Shown here: positions 1 to 9,325 of the stretch, piece after piece
Numbering within the stretch: position 1 is the first letter of the stretch
Layout: the number at the start of each line of letters is the position of its first letter
Assembly: GCF_012933445.1 (NCBI RefSeq)
Contig: NZ_JABBNC010000042.1
Span: 32,146-96,145 of the forward strand
DNA from: Actinoplanes sp. TBRC 11911
GTDB taxonomy: Bacteria > Actinomycetota > Actinomycetes > Mycobacteriales > Micromonosporaceae
Reading direction: 5' to 3'
DNA length: 64,000 nt
The notes under the pieces: generated by a model
The model's database searches: none
Told to the model about the DNA's origin: nothing
Seen by the model: only the letters and a program-made list of their open reading frames with translations
Program-made: the position numbers and the translations under genes

Positions 1-1718
1 ATCTGCTCCCGGGTGCCGCTGAGCCGGCTCAGGTAGGTCAGCGCGAGCCCGGACCGCAGCACGATCGCCGGGTTGAACTCGTGCCGGATGTCGTCCAGGA
101 ACGCGTCGACGTCGGCGAGCGTGGCGTCGACGAACCCCGGCCCGAACGCGCCCGCGAAGATCCGCACCGAGGCCGGGGCGAGATCGGCGTACCGGACCAG
201 CACGTCCTCGAACTCGGTCCACAGCCCCGGCTGGTCGGCCATGACGGCGAAGGTGACCAGCGACTGCAGCGACTCACGCACGATCGGTGGGGGCGGGTTC
301 ACCGCGTCGCGTAGCGCCCCGGCCACCAGCCGGCAGGCCGCCGCCGGGTCCCGCTGCGATTCCCGGTACGCCTGGGCGATGACACCCACCAGCAGCTCCG
401 GAACGTCCGGGCGGGCACCGGTCCGGACGCTGACCATCAGCACGTCCAGGTAGTTCGCCTTCGCCTGCCGGGACCGGCGCAGCTCGGGGCTGGCGGTCAG
501 CTCGGCGGCCCGGGACATCGCGGTGAACGCCGCGCGCGGTCGCCCACTGCCCAGGTAGACCAGGGCGGCCTGCTCCAGAGCGCCGCCGACCGCGTCGTCC
601 GGCCCGGACGCGGCCTCGGCCAGATGTGCCGCGGCGCGTGGCGAGTCGGTGCCGGACAGCACCGAGGCCAGCGCGTGGTGCGCCCGGCGGCGGGCCGGAC
701 CGGGGGCCCGCGCCACGATCACCGACCGGATCAGCGGGTGGGCGAACTCGAGCCGCTGACGTTCCTCGTCGATGGTGACCAGCCGCGCCCGTTCGGCCGG
801 TTCGAGCACGGCCAGGGCCCGCCCGTACGGACAGGCGGCGTTGAGCACCCGCAGGTCGCCGCTGTCGTTGAGGGCGGCCACCAGCAGCGCGCGCTGGGTG
901 TCGGCGGGCAGGAAGCCGAGCCGGTCGGCGAGCACGTCACCGGGCGCCGGCACGATGGTCAGCACGGCCGGCAGCGGGGTGTCGCCGCTCTCCTGCTCCC
1001 TGGTGAGCGCCCCGGCGAAGCTCAGGGCGGCGTACGGGTTGCCCCGCGACTCGGACCGGATCCGGTTCCGCACGCCGGCCGCCATCCGCGGGAACCGGCG
1101 GCTGAGCAGCTCGTCGACCGCCTCGCCGGACAGTGCCGGCAGCTCCTGGCGGGGGAAGCCGTAGAGGTCGGCGGGTCCGCACTGGGTCACGTTGACCGCG
1201 CCGAGCACCGCCACCCGGGTGCCGTGCAGCCGTCGTGCGACGAAGGCGATGGTGGACGCGCTGGGCTCGTCCATCCGGTGCATGTCGTCGGCGACCAGCA
1301 GGACCGGCCGCTCGTCGGCGATCGCCCGCAGCAGCAGCAACGTGGCGTTGCCGACGAGCATCGGACCAGCCGGCGCCGCCGGGCCGAGGCCCAGAACCCC
1401 GGCCAGGGCGGCGCCGAGCTGTTCCGGGAGGACGTCGAGACGGTCCTCAACCGGTGCCAGCAGACGAGCGAGGGCGGTGAAATCGTTCATCTGCTGGTGT
1501 GGCGAGCCGGCCGCCACGAGAACCCGTGCTCCGCGGGCCTCGGCGTCGGCTCGGGCGGCAGTCAGCATGGCGGTCTTACCCGCGCCGAGCTCCCCGGAGA
1601 TGATCAGGGCGCGGCCGGAGGGGAGTGCGGCGTCCAGGAAAGCGGACACCCCCTGCCACTCGGCTTCGCGGCCGACCAGGACGGCGTCCGCGTCGACCAC
1701 CGCTTCGCTGCTGCGCAT
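1..1718 (-). CDS. LAL-type AAA ATPase transcriptional regulator, C-terminus beyond window
   Basis: The frame is open from an ATG at 1718 to the window edge, giving 572 visible residues and no stop. A P-loop (GELGAGKT, residues about 42-49) follows a VGRE motif, which is the usual N-terminal layout of large ATP-binding LuxR regulators. A Walker B-like VLLVADD stretch comes about 90 residues later, then helical-repeat sequence. The C-terminal LuxR helix-turn-helix expected in this family would lie outside the window, so the family call rests on the N-terminal half and on its resemblance to the divergent neighbour at 2065-4800. Such proteins are cytoplasmic and sense a ligand through the ATPase/helical part; the ligand is unknown. 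Start choice: first in-frame ATG, shortly upstream of the conserved VGRE region. Confidence 0.85.
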   Translation of the reverse strand, partial: MRSSEAVVDADAVLVGREAEWQGVSAFLDAALPSGRALIISGELGAGKTAMLTAARADAEARGARVLVAAGSPHQQMNDFTALARLLAPVEDRLDVLPEQLGAALAGVLGLGPAAPAGPMLVGNATLLLLRAIADERPVLLVADDMHRMDEPSASTIAFVARRLHGTRVAVLGAVNVTQCGPADLYGFPRQELPALSGEAVDELLSRRFPRMAAGVRNRIRSESRGNPYAALSFAGALTREQESGDTPLPAVLTIVPAPGDVLADRLGFLPADTQRALLVAALNDSGDLRVLNAACPYGRALAVLEPAERARLVTIDEERQRLEFAHPLIRSVIVARAPGPARRRAHHALASVLSGTDSPRAAAHLAEAASGPDDAVGGALEQAALVYLGSGRPRAAFTAMSRAAELTASPELRRSRQAKANYLDVLMVSVRTGARPDVPELLVGVIAQAYRESQRDPAAACRLVAGALRDAVNPPPPIVRESLQSLVTFAVMADQPGLWTEFEDVLVRYADLAPASVRIFAGAFGPGFVDATLADVDAFLDDIRHEFNPAIVLRSGLALTYLSRLSGTREQ

Positions 1719-2064
1719 GACAACAGCCAACGCCCCGGTGACCGCTCAAGAATCAGTCATTGTTTGCTCACTTGCGAGACGCCGGACACGTTTTCGCTGG
1801 TCGCGCGTGGTCCGGCACACATCGTGTATGGCCGGCGCCACAACCGGGCCGAATCGACATGATCGTTTTTGCGGCGCGCTAGCGTCAAATGTCGATGGTT
1901 GGTGTTGCCCTTTCGATGGCCCGGCGGGCTTGGTTAAGTAAAAGTACTGATGTTACCGACGTTGCCTTACCAAGAGCATTGGAGCAGGATCGGCCGAAGA
2001 CGGCCCACTCCACCCAGCATGCGCCCCACCTGGGCATGCGTCCACGAGGAGGCGTCCGGAAACC
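1719..2064. promoter_or_regulatory. Divergent promoter region between two LAL regulators
   Basis: This 346-bp gap lies between two outward-facing regulator genes and must hold both promoters. It is richer in A/T than the flanks around 1925-1960 (TTAAGTAAAAGTACTGATG). An imperfect inverted repeat, GCCGGACACG at 1781-1790 and CGTGGTCCGGC at 1806-1816 (one bulged base), could be an operator. A GAGGAGG ribosome-binding site at 2046-2052 precedes the TTG start at 2065. No convincing gene is seen inside. Confidence 0.5.
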
Positions 2065-4800
2065 TTGACCGAGAGTAGTGTGCAGGCGGCACCGGCCACC
2101 CCCCGTATTGTCGGCCGCGACGCCGAACTCCGGATGATCCTTCAGACGGTGCGCGCTGCGAAGCGCGGGCGGGGCGGCAGCCTCCTGATCGTCGGCGACC
2201 CGGGGATCGGCAAGACCATCCTGCTGGACGCGGCGGGCGACATGGCGATGGCCGACGGCCTTCTCGTGCTACGCGCGGCCGGCGTCGAGTTCGAAGCCGA
2301 CATCAGCTTCGCCGGGCTCAACCAGATGCTGCTACCGGTGATGCGCGACACCGCGCTGACCACCGGCCCGCAGAGCGAGGCGCTGCGGGTGGCGCTGGGC
2401 CTGGCGACCGGGCCGGCCCCCAGCTTCCTGGCCGTGTCCAACGCGATCCTGGCTCTGCTCGGCGAACTCGCCCAGGCCGCACCGGTGCTGCTCGTCGTCG
2501 ACGACCTGCCCTGGCTCGACCGGCCCAGCGCGATCGTGCTCGGCCTGGTCGCGCGCCGGCTGAGCGGGCTGCAGGCCGGGCTGGTCATCGGGCAGCGCAC
2601 CGGGGAGACCAGCTTCTTCGAGCACAGCGGCATGCCGCAGCTCATGCTTCACCCGCTGGACGACGCCGCCAGCGACGAACTGCTCAAGCAGCGCTTCCCG
2701 GATCTGTCGCCGCGCGCCCGCCGGCGCATCGTGGACGAGGCCCAGGGAAATCCGCTCGCGCTCACCGAACTTCCCGCCGTACGCTCCGGCGCCTCGACCT
2801 CGTCGTTGCCGATGAGCCGCAAGCTGCAGGAGGTCTTCGCCTCCCGGATCACCGACCTGCCCGCGGCCACCCGCAGCCTGCTGCTGATGGCGGCGCTCTC
2901 CGGCCCGGCCGACCTGCGCGTCATCGTGGGCTCGACCGCCGACCTGGAAAACCTCGACCCCGCCCTGCGCGACGGCATCGTCTCGCTCGACCCGCAGTCC
3001 GGCCGGCTCAGCTTCCGGCACCCGCTCAGCCGCCTCGCCGTCGTCGAGTTGTCCACCCCCGGCGAACGCAACCGCGCCCACCGGTCCCTGGCCGACCGCT
3101 CACCGGACCCGGTGCGCCGCGCCTTTCACCTGGCCGAATCCACTGTCGAACCGGACGACGCCATCGCCGGCGTGGTGGAACGCGCCGCGCACATCGTGCT
3201 CGCCCGCGGTGACGCGGTCTCCAGCGTCGAGACGCTGACCCGGGCCGCCGAGCTCAGCGTCGACCAGGCCGCCCGGGTCCGCCGGCTGGCCGAGGCCGCG
3301 ACCATCGGCGCCGAACTGATCGGCGAGCTCGGCAACGCCGAGGAACTGCTGGAGAGCGCCAGCCGCTCCGCCGACGACCCGTCCGGGTCGCTGCAGCTGT
3401 CCACCGCGGCCGCCAGCCTGCTGTTCAACCGGGAGTCCGTGGTGGACACCCCGCACCGGCTGCTCACGCTCGCGCTGCAGGCGCACGCCGACAGCGCCGA
3501 CCGGGAGACCCTGTCCGACGCGCTCTACCTGTTGATCGTGGTCTGCTACTTCGGCGGGCGGGCCGAGCTGTGGCCGCCGTACTACGCCGCGGTCAAATAC
3601 CTGGGCGACGACGTGCCGACCTCGCTGGTGCTGCTCAGCGCGATGCACGGCGACCCGGCCCGGCTCGGCGCGACGACCGTCCATCTGCTCGAGGACGAAC
3701 TGCACCGGCTGCCGCGGATGGAGAACCCCGCCGAGATCATGCGGCTCACCGTCGCGTCCGTCTTCGCCGACCGTATCGGCGAGGGCCGCGAGGCGCTGCT
3801 ACGGGTCGTCGAGGACGGCCGCCGGGGCGGCGCGACCGCGGCCGCGATCAACGCGATCGTCAACCTCAGCGTGGACGCCTGGAAACACGGCCGGTGGGAC
3901 GAGGCGGAGCAGCTCGTCGCGGAGGGCAGCGAACTGTCCAGCGGGCACGGCTACCTGCGGTATACGTGGTGTTTCGAGGGCTACGTGCTCAACCTGGTGC
4001 GCGCGGCCCGCGGCGACGACAAGGCCGTCTCCGGCGCCGAGGAGCTCGACCAGTGGGGCCGGGCCCGTGGTGCGCTCGTGGTCAGCGCCATGGCGTACGA
4101 AATCTATTGCATGGCGGCGCTGACCAGGGGCGACTTCGAGTCCGCGTACCAGGCGGCCGTCGAGATCAGCCCGGCCGGTGTGCTGCGCTCGCACATGCCG
4201 CACGCCCTCTGGGTGGTCTTCGACCTGGTCGAGTCGGCCATGCGCACCGGCCGTGAGCAGGAGGCCCGCGCGCACGTGGCGGCCGCCCGGGAGGCTCAGC
4301 TCGACGGACTGTCCTCGCGGCTGGCGCTCTCGCTGCACGGCGCCGAGGCCCTCGCGGCCGACGACGCCGACAAGGTACGCCTGTTCGAACGTGCCCTGGC
4401 CGGGCCGGACGTCGAGCAGTGGCCGTTCCTGCTGGGCCGCGTCCGGTTGTGCTACGGCGAGACGCTGCGCCGTCGCCGGCAGATCACCGAGGCGCGGCGG
4501 CAGCTCGCCATGGCCCAGGAGATCTTCGGCCGGCTCGGCGCCGTGCCGTGGTCGCGCCGCGCCGAGAACGAGCTGCGCGCCACCGGCATGGCCGGCTCCG
4601 AGCCGCGGGCGACGCTGACCGCGCAGGAGCGCGAGATCGCCCAGCTGGCCGCGACCGGCATGACGAACAAGGAGATCGGGGAACGGCTCGCGCTGTCGCC
4701 GCGGACGGTGGCCGCTCACCTGTACCGCGCGTTCCCCAAGCTGGGGATCACGTCGCGGGCGGCGTTGCGCGACGCGTTGTCCGCGCTGCACAGCGGCTGA
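2065..4800 (+). CDS. LAL-type (large ATP-binding) LuxR family transcriptional regulator
   Basis: A 911-residue regulator. Residues about 14-51 hold VGRD followed by a Walker A motif (GDPGIGKT); a Walker B-like VLLVVDD follows at about 140-147. The middle is helical-repeat sequence of the MalT/LAL kind. The last ~60 residues (from LTAQEREIAQLAATGMTNKE) form a classic LuxR/GerE helix-turn-helix, which fixes it as a DNA-binding transcription factor. Length fits the 850-950 residue norm. The start is TTG with a strong Shine-Dalgarno (GAGGAGG) 12 bases upstream. It is divergent from a second LAL gene and followed 103 bp later by a flavin monooxygenase-like gene, which it may regulate (inference from position only). 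Confidence 0.92.
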   Translation: MTESSVQAAPATPRIVGRDAELRMILQTVRAAKRGRGGSLLIVGDPGIGKTILLDAAGDMAMADGLLVLRAAGVEFEADISFAGLNQMLLPVMRDTALTTGPQSEALRVALGLATGPAPSFLAVSNAILALLGELAQAAPVLLVVDDLPWLDRPSAIVLGLVARRLSGLQAGLVIGQRTGETSFFEHSGMPQLMLHPLDDAASDELLKQRFPDLSPRARRRIVDEAQGNPLALTELPAVRSGASTSSLPMSRKLQEVFASRITDLPAATRSLLLMAALSGPADLRVIVGSTADLENLDPALRDGIVSLDPQSGRLSFRHPLSRLAVVELSTPGERNRAHRSLADRSPDPVRRAFHLAESTVEPDDAIAGVVERAAHIVLARGDAVSSVETLTRAAELSVDQAARVRRLAEAATIGAELIGELGNAEELLESASRSADDPSGSLQLSTAAASLLFNRESVVDTPHRLLTLALQAHADSADRETLSDALYLLIVVCYFGGRAELWPPYYAAVKYLGDDVPTSLVLLSAMHGDPARLGATTVHLLEDELHRLPRMENPAEIMRLTVASVFADRIGEGREALLRVVEDGRRGGATAAAINAIVNLSVDAWKHGRWDEAEQLVAEGSELSSGHGYLRYTWCFEGYVLNLVRAARGDDKAVSGAEELDQWGRARGALVVSAMAYEIYCMAALTRGDFESAYQAAVEISPAGVLRSHMPHALWVVFDLVESAMRTGREQEARAHVAAAREAQLDGLSSRLALSLHGAEALAADDADKVRLFERALAGPDVEQWPFLLGRVRLCYGETLRRRRQITEARRQLAMAQEIFGRLGAVPWSRRAENELRATGMAGSEPRATLTAQEREIAQLAATGMTNKEIGERLALSPRTVAAHLYRAFPKLGITSRAALRDALSALHSG

Positions 4801-4903
4801 AAATATTTTTCGATCCGGCCGAACTTTTTCCCGGCCCCGCGCATCTCGTGGGCAGGAACCTGTCCGCGATCCTGCGGCGGGTCAGGGGAATGGGGAGTTT
4901 CGA

Positions 4904-6058
4904 ATGAGTTTGCACCAAGAGTCCGTTGCGGCGTTGCCGGCGCTGCTCGCGCCGGCGATCAGCGCGGCGGCCGACGAGATCGAGGCGGGCCGGGATCTTC
5001 CCGCGACGCTGGTCGCCGAGCTGCGCGAGGCCGGCGCGTTCCGGATGCTCACGCCGACCGAGTTCGGCGGCTCCGAGGTGTCGCTGACCACGGCGCTGAG
5101 CGTGTACGAGCAGCTCGGCCGCCTCGACGCCTCGGTGGCGTGGGTCGTGTGGAACGCCAACTTCGGCTTCATCGGCGCGCTGCTCGACGAGCAGGGCGCC
5201 GCCCGGATCTGGGGGCCGGGGCCGGAGCCGGTCTTCGCCAACTCCGGCATGCCGGGCGTCGCGGTGCCGGTCGACGGCGGCTACCGGGTGTCCGGCACCT
5301 GGAAACTGGTCAGCGGCGTCAACAACGCCGACTGGACCGTGGTGATCGCCATCGTCATGCAGGACGGCGCGCCCCGCCTCACCGAGGCCGGCACCCCCGA
5401 CGTACGGCTGTTCCCCGTGCACCGGGACCAGCTCACCGTGCGTGACACCTGGAACGTCACCGGCCTGCGCGGCTCGGGCAGCAACGACGTCGTCGTCGAG
5501 GACGCCTTCGTGCCCGCCGACCTCGCGGCCCGCATCGACCAGCCGGCCCGCATCGACCGGCCCACGTACCGGGGCTTCATCCCCGCGCTGGTCATCCCCG
5601 GCTGCACCGCCGTCGTCCTCGGCGTCGCGCAGGCGGCGATCGACGAGACCGTGCGGCTGGCCCCGGAGAAGAAGACGTTCACCGGCGGCACGCTCGCCGA
5701 GCAGGCGCGCACCCAGGCGGTCATCGGCGGGTCGCAGGCCGCGCTGGAGGCGGCGCGGATGCTGCTGTTCGCCACGGCGGGGACGTTGGAGGAGGCCGGG
5801 CGCACGGGGGAGCCGGTCACACTCGAGCAGCGGGCCGCGCTGCGCGCCGCGATGAGCCACGCCGCCGAGGTCAGCCGCCAGGTGCTGGTGGCGATGTACG
5901 AGCTGGGCAGCTCGACGTCGGTGTACGTCGGCAACCGGGTGGAGCGGCTGTTCCGGGACGGGATGGTCGCGCTGCAGCACGCCAACCACTCGGCTGCGCT
6001 TCTGGAGGCGGCTGGCCGCGTACGGCTGGGGCTTGATCCTGCGGTTCCGCTCTTCTAG
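4904..6058 (+). CDS. Acyl-CoA dehydrogenase-fold flavin-dependent monooxygenase
   Basis: A 384-residue protein with the acyl-CoA dehydrogenase N-terminal helical domain (LVAELREAGAFRMLTPTEFGG, about 41-60), the middle beta domain (GTWKLVSGVNNADW, about residues 130-143) and a C-terminal four-helix domain. The pattern matches group D flavoprotein monooxygenases (HsaA/HpaB-like, Acyl-CoA_dh_2) better than true acyl-CoA dehydrogenases: the WKLVSG element and the LRGSGSNDVVVEDAFVP segment are typical and the catalytic Glu of acyl-CoA oxidation is not evident. These enzymes hydroxylate aromatic or polyketide substrates using reduced flavin from a partner reductase; no reductase is seen nearby. Substrate unknown. 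The gene ends at a strong hairpin shared with the convergent neighbour. Confidence 0.8.
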   Translation: MSLHQESVAALPALLAPAISAAADEIEAGRDLPATLVAELREAGAFRMLTPTEFGGSEVSLTTALSVYEQLGRLDASVAWVVWNANFGFIGALLDEQGAARIWGPGPEPVFANSGMPGVAVPVDGGYRVSGTWKLVSGVNNADWTVVIAIVMQDGAPRLTEAGTPDVRLFPVHRDQLTVRDTWNVTGLRGSGSNDVVVEDAFVPADLAARIDQPARIDRPTYRGFIPALVIPGCTAVVLGVAQAAIDETVRLAPEKKTFTGGTLAEQARTQAVIGGSQAALEAARMLLFATAGTLEEAGRTGEPVTLEQRAALRAAMSHAAEVSRQVLVAMYELGSSTSVYVGNRVERLFRDGMVALQHANHSAALLEAAGRVRLGLDPAVPLF

Positions 6059-6072
6059 GCCGCACGGTGAGC

Positions 6073-6109
6073 GCCTGATCACCCCGTGGAGGGGGAGGGG
6101 TGATCAGGC
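6073..6109. terminator. Bidirectional intrinsic-type terminator hairpin
   Basis: A perfect 13-bp inverted repeat, GCCTGATCACCCC (6073-6085) and GGGGTGATCAGGC (6097-6109), with an 11-nt G-rich loop. It sits between convergent genes, 15 bp after the monooxygenase stop, and its right arm overlaps the stop codon of the minus-strand gene (6104-6106). There is no T tract, as is common in actinomycetes. Confidence 0.8.
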
Positions 6110-6679
6110 ACCGCCCCGGCTCTGCGCGTGGGCCACGACGTCGCGGATCCGGCGGACGTCCGCGATGTCCCAGAGCACCGGCGTCTTGCCCGGCTCGTTG
6201 GCCCAGAGACGCCATCCCTCGATGCGGCGGGTGAAGAAGAAGAAACCGGGCCGTCGCCGGCAGGCCTCCTCGAAAGCGTCGGAGACGGTGGGGAACTCGC
6301 CGAACGCGAGGCTCCCGGTCCCGTCCTCGCGCACCGAGATGACCGGCGGCGGCAACGATTTTAGATAGACAATGGTGCATCGCTCGCCGGTGAAGCCGCC
6401 TTGGACCACCAATCGGGCGCTGGTGAGCGTGTATCGCGTGCGCCGCGATGTGACGACCCGCACGACGAACCGCCCGGCGAAAATGTACAGGCCGGCGAGC
6501 AGTGCCGGCACGCCCCACACCACGAAGAGGACGGGCACACGGGCCGCCCAGAACAAGACGACGCCGAACCATAAGAGACTGACGGGCACGAGGAACAGGT
6601 CGGCACGCCGGAACAGCCGATGCCGTAACGGACGGCCCTGCCAGAGGATCCGCTCGCCCGGCTGCAGAAAGGCCCCCAT
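6104..6679 (-). CDS. PH-like domain membrane protein, uncharacterised
   Basis: 191 residues. It begins with a short soluble segment (LQPGERILWQGRPL, typical of bacterial PH-domain membrane proteins), then two hydrophobic segments (about 27-45 and 48-68, within LFLVPVSLLWFGVVLFW and VLFVVWGVPALLAGLYIF). A beta-rich stretch follows (TRYTLTSARLVVQGG) resembling a bPH2-type domain. It is probably an inner-membrane protein with a cytoplasmic PH-like domain; function unknown. ATG start, divergent from the gene at 6770. Confidence 0.6.
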   Translation of the reverse strand: MGAFLQPGERILWQGRPLRHRLFRRADLFLVPVSLLWFGVVLFWAARVPVLFVVWGVPALLAGLYIFAGRFVVRVVTSRRTRYTLTSARLVVQGGFTGERCTIVYLKSLPPPVISVREDGTGSLAFGEFPTVSDAFEEACRRRPGFFFFTRRIEGWRLWANEPGKTPVLWDIADVRRIRDVVAHAQSRGGA

Positions 6680-6769
6680 GGCTGCAGCATGAGCCGACCG
6701 TGCAACAAGCGCCCTTCTACACTGGAAGCGTGTTCACCGACATTCACCGTCGCCTGGGTAGCTAGGCCC

Positions 6770-7423
6770 GTGGACGCGGAGAGCCATTCGTGGGTTTTCG
6801 ACCTCGTCGCGACCGATGACGTGGTGCGCCACCGTGCGCTGAACCGGCACCGGGCGTTGCTCGCCGCCGCTGCCGAGGCGCTGACCTGGTCGAACCGGAT
6901 CTGGGCCCAGGCCGGGACCCCCGCGCCGACCGAACCCCACCTGGCCGCCGAGATGGACCAGGCCCAGGCCGACTTTCGCTGGCACCGCGAGCAGACGATC
7001 CTCGGACCGATCACCGCGGAGGCCGATGAATTTCTGGTTCTGTTTCTGCGCTGGGAAACGGACTATCCCGAGGAGTGGAAGGCGCCCGGCTCGTGGATGT
7101 GGTCGCCGTGGACGACGAAAGAGGTGATCCTGCGGCGGCTGGACCGCGGCGGCGTGCCCGAGCAGATCCGGCCACCCATCGGCGACCTGATCGTCTCCGC
7201 CGTCCAGCGACCGTACCGCTGCAAGGACTGGATGTACGCGCCGCTGGTCCGCCATGTCCTCGACACCTCTTTCGCCGGCCGGATCGAGGCGCTGCGCGAC
7301 GCGGACGATCCCCTGGTCCGCCTGCGCGCCCAGTTCCTTCTGCACGTCGCGGAGCATCCGGAGAATCCCGTCCGGCGGGCCAGCTGGCGGCGCTGGCTCT
7401 CGTCCGACACGGGCATCATGTGA
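6770..7423 (+). CDS. Hypothetical protein
   Basis: A 217-residue soluble protein if started at GTG 6770. An upstream in-frame ATG at 6689 would add 27 residues but leave only 9 bp to the divergent gene, and the added residues look non-coding. Rich in Trp and charged residues (WKAPGSWMWSPWTTKEV), with HEAT-like alternation towards the C-terminus. No family recognised. It ends 2 bp before the GNAT gene at 7426, so the two are probably cotranscribed and translationally coupled. Confidence 0.6.
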   Translation: MDAESHSWVFDLVATDDVVRHRALNRHRALLAAAAEALTWSNRIWAQAGTPAPTEPHLAAEMDQAQADFRWHREQTILGPITAEADEFLVLFLRWETDYPEEWKAPGSWMWSPWTTKEVILRRLDRGGVPEQIRPPIGDLIVSAVQRPYRCKDWMYAPLVRHVLDTSFAGRIEALRDADDPLVRLRAQFLLHVAEHPENPVRRASWRRWLSSDTGIM

Positions 7424-7425
7424 CC

Positions 7426-8220
7426 ATGGTCGATACCGCCGCTCTCCTGGCCGCCTACGACGCGCAGATGCGCCTGCCGGCCGGTGCCGTGCCGCTGGGC
7501 ATGACCTACGAGTACGACGGTCCGATCCTGCGGGTCGTCGGCGGGCACATGGGGCGCATCCGAGCGCCGCGCGACGTCGGCGTCACCGGTGCCGCGCTGG
7601 ATCGGCTGATCGCCCGCCAGCGGGACTACTTCCGGGCCCGCGGCCAGGGCGTCGAGTGGAAGCTGCGGTCCCACGACCTGCCCGCCGATCTTCCCGAACG
7701 CCTGGTCGCCGCCGGGTTCGTCGCCGAGGAGCCGGCGACGGTGCTGCTCGGCCTCGCCGCGGAGGTGGCCGCCGAACCGGACCTGCCCCGCGACGTCGCG
7801 CTGCGGCGGATCACCGAAGCCGAGGACCTGCGCCGCGTCGCCGACCAGCAGAGCGAGGTCTGGGGCTTCGACTGCTCGTGGGTGGCCGACGACCTCATCT
7901 CCCGGATCCTGGCCGATCCCGGCCAGATCACCCTCCTGGCCGCCGAGGCCGGTGACCGCTTCGTCTGCACCGCCTGGGTGGTGTATTACCCGGGCACCGA
8001 GTTCGTGGCGCTGCTCGGCGGCACCACCCTGCCGGCTTGGCGGGGCCGCGGGTTCTACCGCGCCCTGCTCGCCGCCCGGGCCCGCGAGGCCGCCGCGCGC
8101 GGCTTCCGGCTGCTGCACGTCGACGCGTCCCCGGCCAGCGCGCCCATCCTGCGCCGGAGCGGCTTCCACGAGATCACCACGTCCACCCATTACCAATGGA
8201 TGCCGCCGATCGGGGTATAG
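7426..8220 (+). CDS. GNAT family N-acetyltransferase
   Basis: 264 residues from ATG 7426. The C-terminal ~140 residues form the GNAT domain: a core with GTEFVALLGGTTLPAWRGRGFYRALL carries the acetyl-CoA-binding RGxG/Y loop, followed by AAARGFRLLHVDASPASAPILRRSGF (the usual final strand and helix). The N-terminal part is a separate alpha/beta domain. A clear paralogue lies at 32780-33562, with matching EVWGFDCSW/EVWSQDWSW and DASPASAPIL/DASTDSAPIL segments. Substrate unknown. It starts 2 bp after the upstream stop and is followed 21 bp later by the PPOX gene, so it likely belongs to a three-gene operon. Confidence 0.85.
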   Translation: MVDTAALLAAYDAQMRLPAGAVPLGMTYEYDGPILRVVGGHMGRIRAPRDVGVTGAALDRLIARQRDYFRARGQGVEWKLRSHDLPADLPERLVAAGFVAEEPATVLLGLAAEVAAEPDLPRDVALRRITEAEDLRRVADQQSEVWGFDCSWVADDLISRILADPGQITLLAAEAGDRFVCTAWVVYYPGTEFVALLGGTTLPAWRGRGFYRALLAARAREAAARGFRLLHVDASPASAPILRRSGFHEITTSTHYQWMPPIGV

Positions 8221-8241
8221 CGAGGGGAGGAGGCGATAGTG

Positions 8242-8778
8242 ATGCGATGGTCCGAGGTGGACGAACGACAGCCGAAGCTGGCCGAGGCCGGTCGGCGCCG
8301 GCTGGTCGGTCCCGGGGTGGTGCTGGTCGTGACGATCCGGCGGGACGGCACGCCGCGGCTGAGCCCGGTCGAGCCCTTCCTGCTGGACGGCGAACTCTGG
8401 CTGTCGATGATGCCGGCGTCCACAAAGGCGCGTGACCTTCTCCGCGACCCGCGGGTGCTCGTGCACAGCGTCATCACGAGTCGCGACGGTGGGGAGGGCG
8501 AATTCAAGGTCCGCGGTACGGCGCGCGCCGAGACCAGCGTGGACGTCCAGGAGCGCTATGCCGCCGCGGTGTCGGAGGCGCTCGGCTGGCATCCGATACC
8601 GGGCGAGTTCCGGTTGTTCGCCGTCCAGATCAACGACATCACTTTCGTACGCTATGACGACGCCACCGGCGACCAGTTTGTCACTCGTTGGCCCCGCGGG
8701 GGAGAGTTCGTGCGGCGGGGTACGTCGGCGACCACGCTGGGACCGCCGGAGCCGCGCCGCGACCTGCTCGTCGGCTGA
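8242..8778 (+). CDS. Pyridoxamine 5'-phosphate oxidase-fold (PPOX) protein
   Basis: 178 residues from ATG 8242 (a GTG one codon upstream is possible). The strong RBS GGGGAGGAGG at 8224-8232 suits either start. VVLVVTIRRDGTPRLSPVEPFLLDGELWLSM (about 26-56) is the typical split-barrel flavin/F420-binding core, followed by STKARDLLRDPRVLVHS. Proteins of this type bind FMN, F420 or haem and often act as reductases; the exact cofactor cannot be read from sequence. Last gene of the 6770-8778 run. Confidence 0.8.
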   Translation: MRWSEVDERQPKLAEAGRRRLVGPGVVLVVTIRRDGTPRLSPVEPFLLDGELWLSMMPASTKARDLLRDPRVLVHSVITSRDGGEGEFKVRGTARAETSVDVQERYAAAVSEALGWHPIPGEFRLFAVQINDITFVRYDDATGDQFVTRWPRGGEFVRRGTSATTLGPPEPRRDLLVG

Positions 8779-8782
8779 CCGG

Positions 8783-9265
8783 TCAGCGCGCCAGGGACCG
8801 CAACGCCTTGTCGAGCGTGCCGAATACGACGTCAGGTCCGCCTTCCCACGCTGGTACCGGGTCGGGCTGGCCCGGGGTGGGGGTCCACAGCCACCAGAGG
8901 TTCTGCCACGGGTCCAGCATGCGGGCGAGGGTGGTCTCGCCGTAGAACGGGGTCGGTTCGGTGACCGTCGTGGAGCCTAGGCCGGCGGCGCGCTGCAGGG
9001 TCTCGACCGGGTCGCTGACCCACACCTGCAGCAGGCCGGGGCGTGCGGGCCAGCCGTCGAGGCGGTCGGCGACCATCAGGTCGACGGTGCCGAGGCGTAC
9101 CTGGGCATGGATCAGTTTGCCGTTGGGCATTTGGGTGCGTGCCTCGGTGGTCTCCGGCACGCCGAAGACCTCGGATAGGAAGCCGACGAAGCCGGCCGCG
9201 TCGTCGACGATGACGAAGGGATTGAGCACCGCGCCGCCGTGGGGAACCGATAGTTGGATGGTCAT
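8783..9265 (-). CDS. VOC (glyoxalase/bleomycin resistance fold) family protein
   Basis: 160 residues from the ATG at 9265; a longer frame to 9295 exists but the added residues are not VOC-like. Two beta-alpha-beta-beta-beta modules are visible: VLNPFVIVDDAAGFVGFLSEVFG and LLQVWVSDPVETLQRAAGLG, ending with the DPWQNLWWLWTP element typical of PhnB-like VOC proteins. Function not predictable beyond the fold. Convergent with the PPOX gene, with a 4-bp gap. Confidence 0.75.
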   Translation of the reverse strand: MTIQLSVPHGGAVLNPFVIVDDAAGFVGFLSEVFGVPETTEARTQMPNGKLIHAQVRLGTVDLMVADRLDGWPARPGLLQVWVSDPVETLQRAAGLGSTTVTEPTPFYGETTLARMLDPWQNLWWLWTPTPGQPDPVPAWEGGPDVVFGTLDKALRSLAR

Positions 9266-9325
9266 GCCCTCAACCCTTGCCGGAATTCCGGCCATCGGCT
9301 GACCGCAATGGCATCATGTTCGCTC

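Noticed and set aside
624..1862. Long plus-strand frame (412 codons) opposite the first regulator
   Set aside because: Antisense to a regulator with clear Walker motifs; composition (Gly/Arg/His-rich) is typical of high-GC shadow frames.
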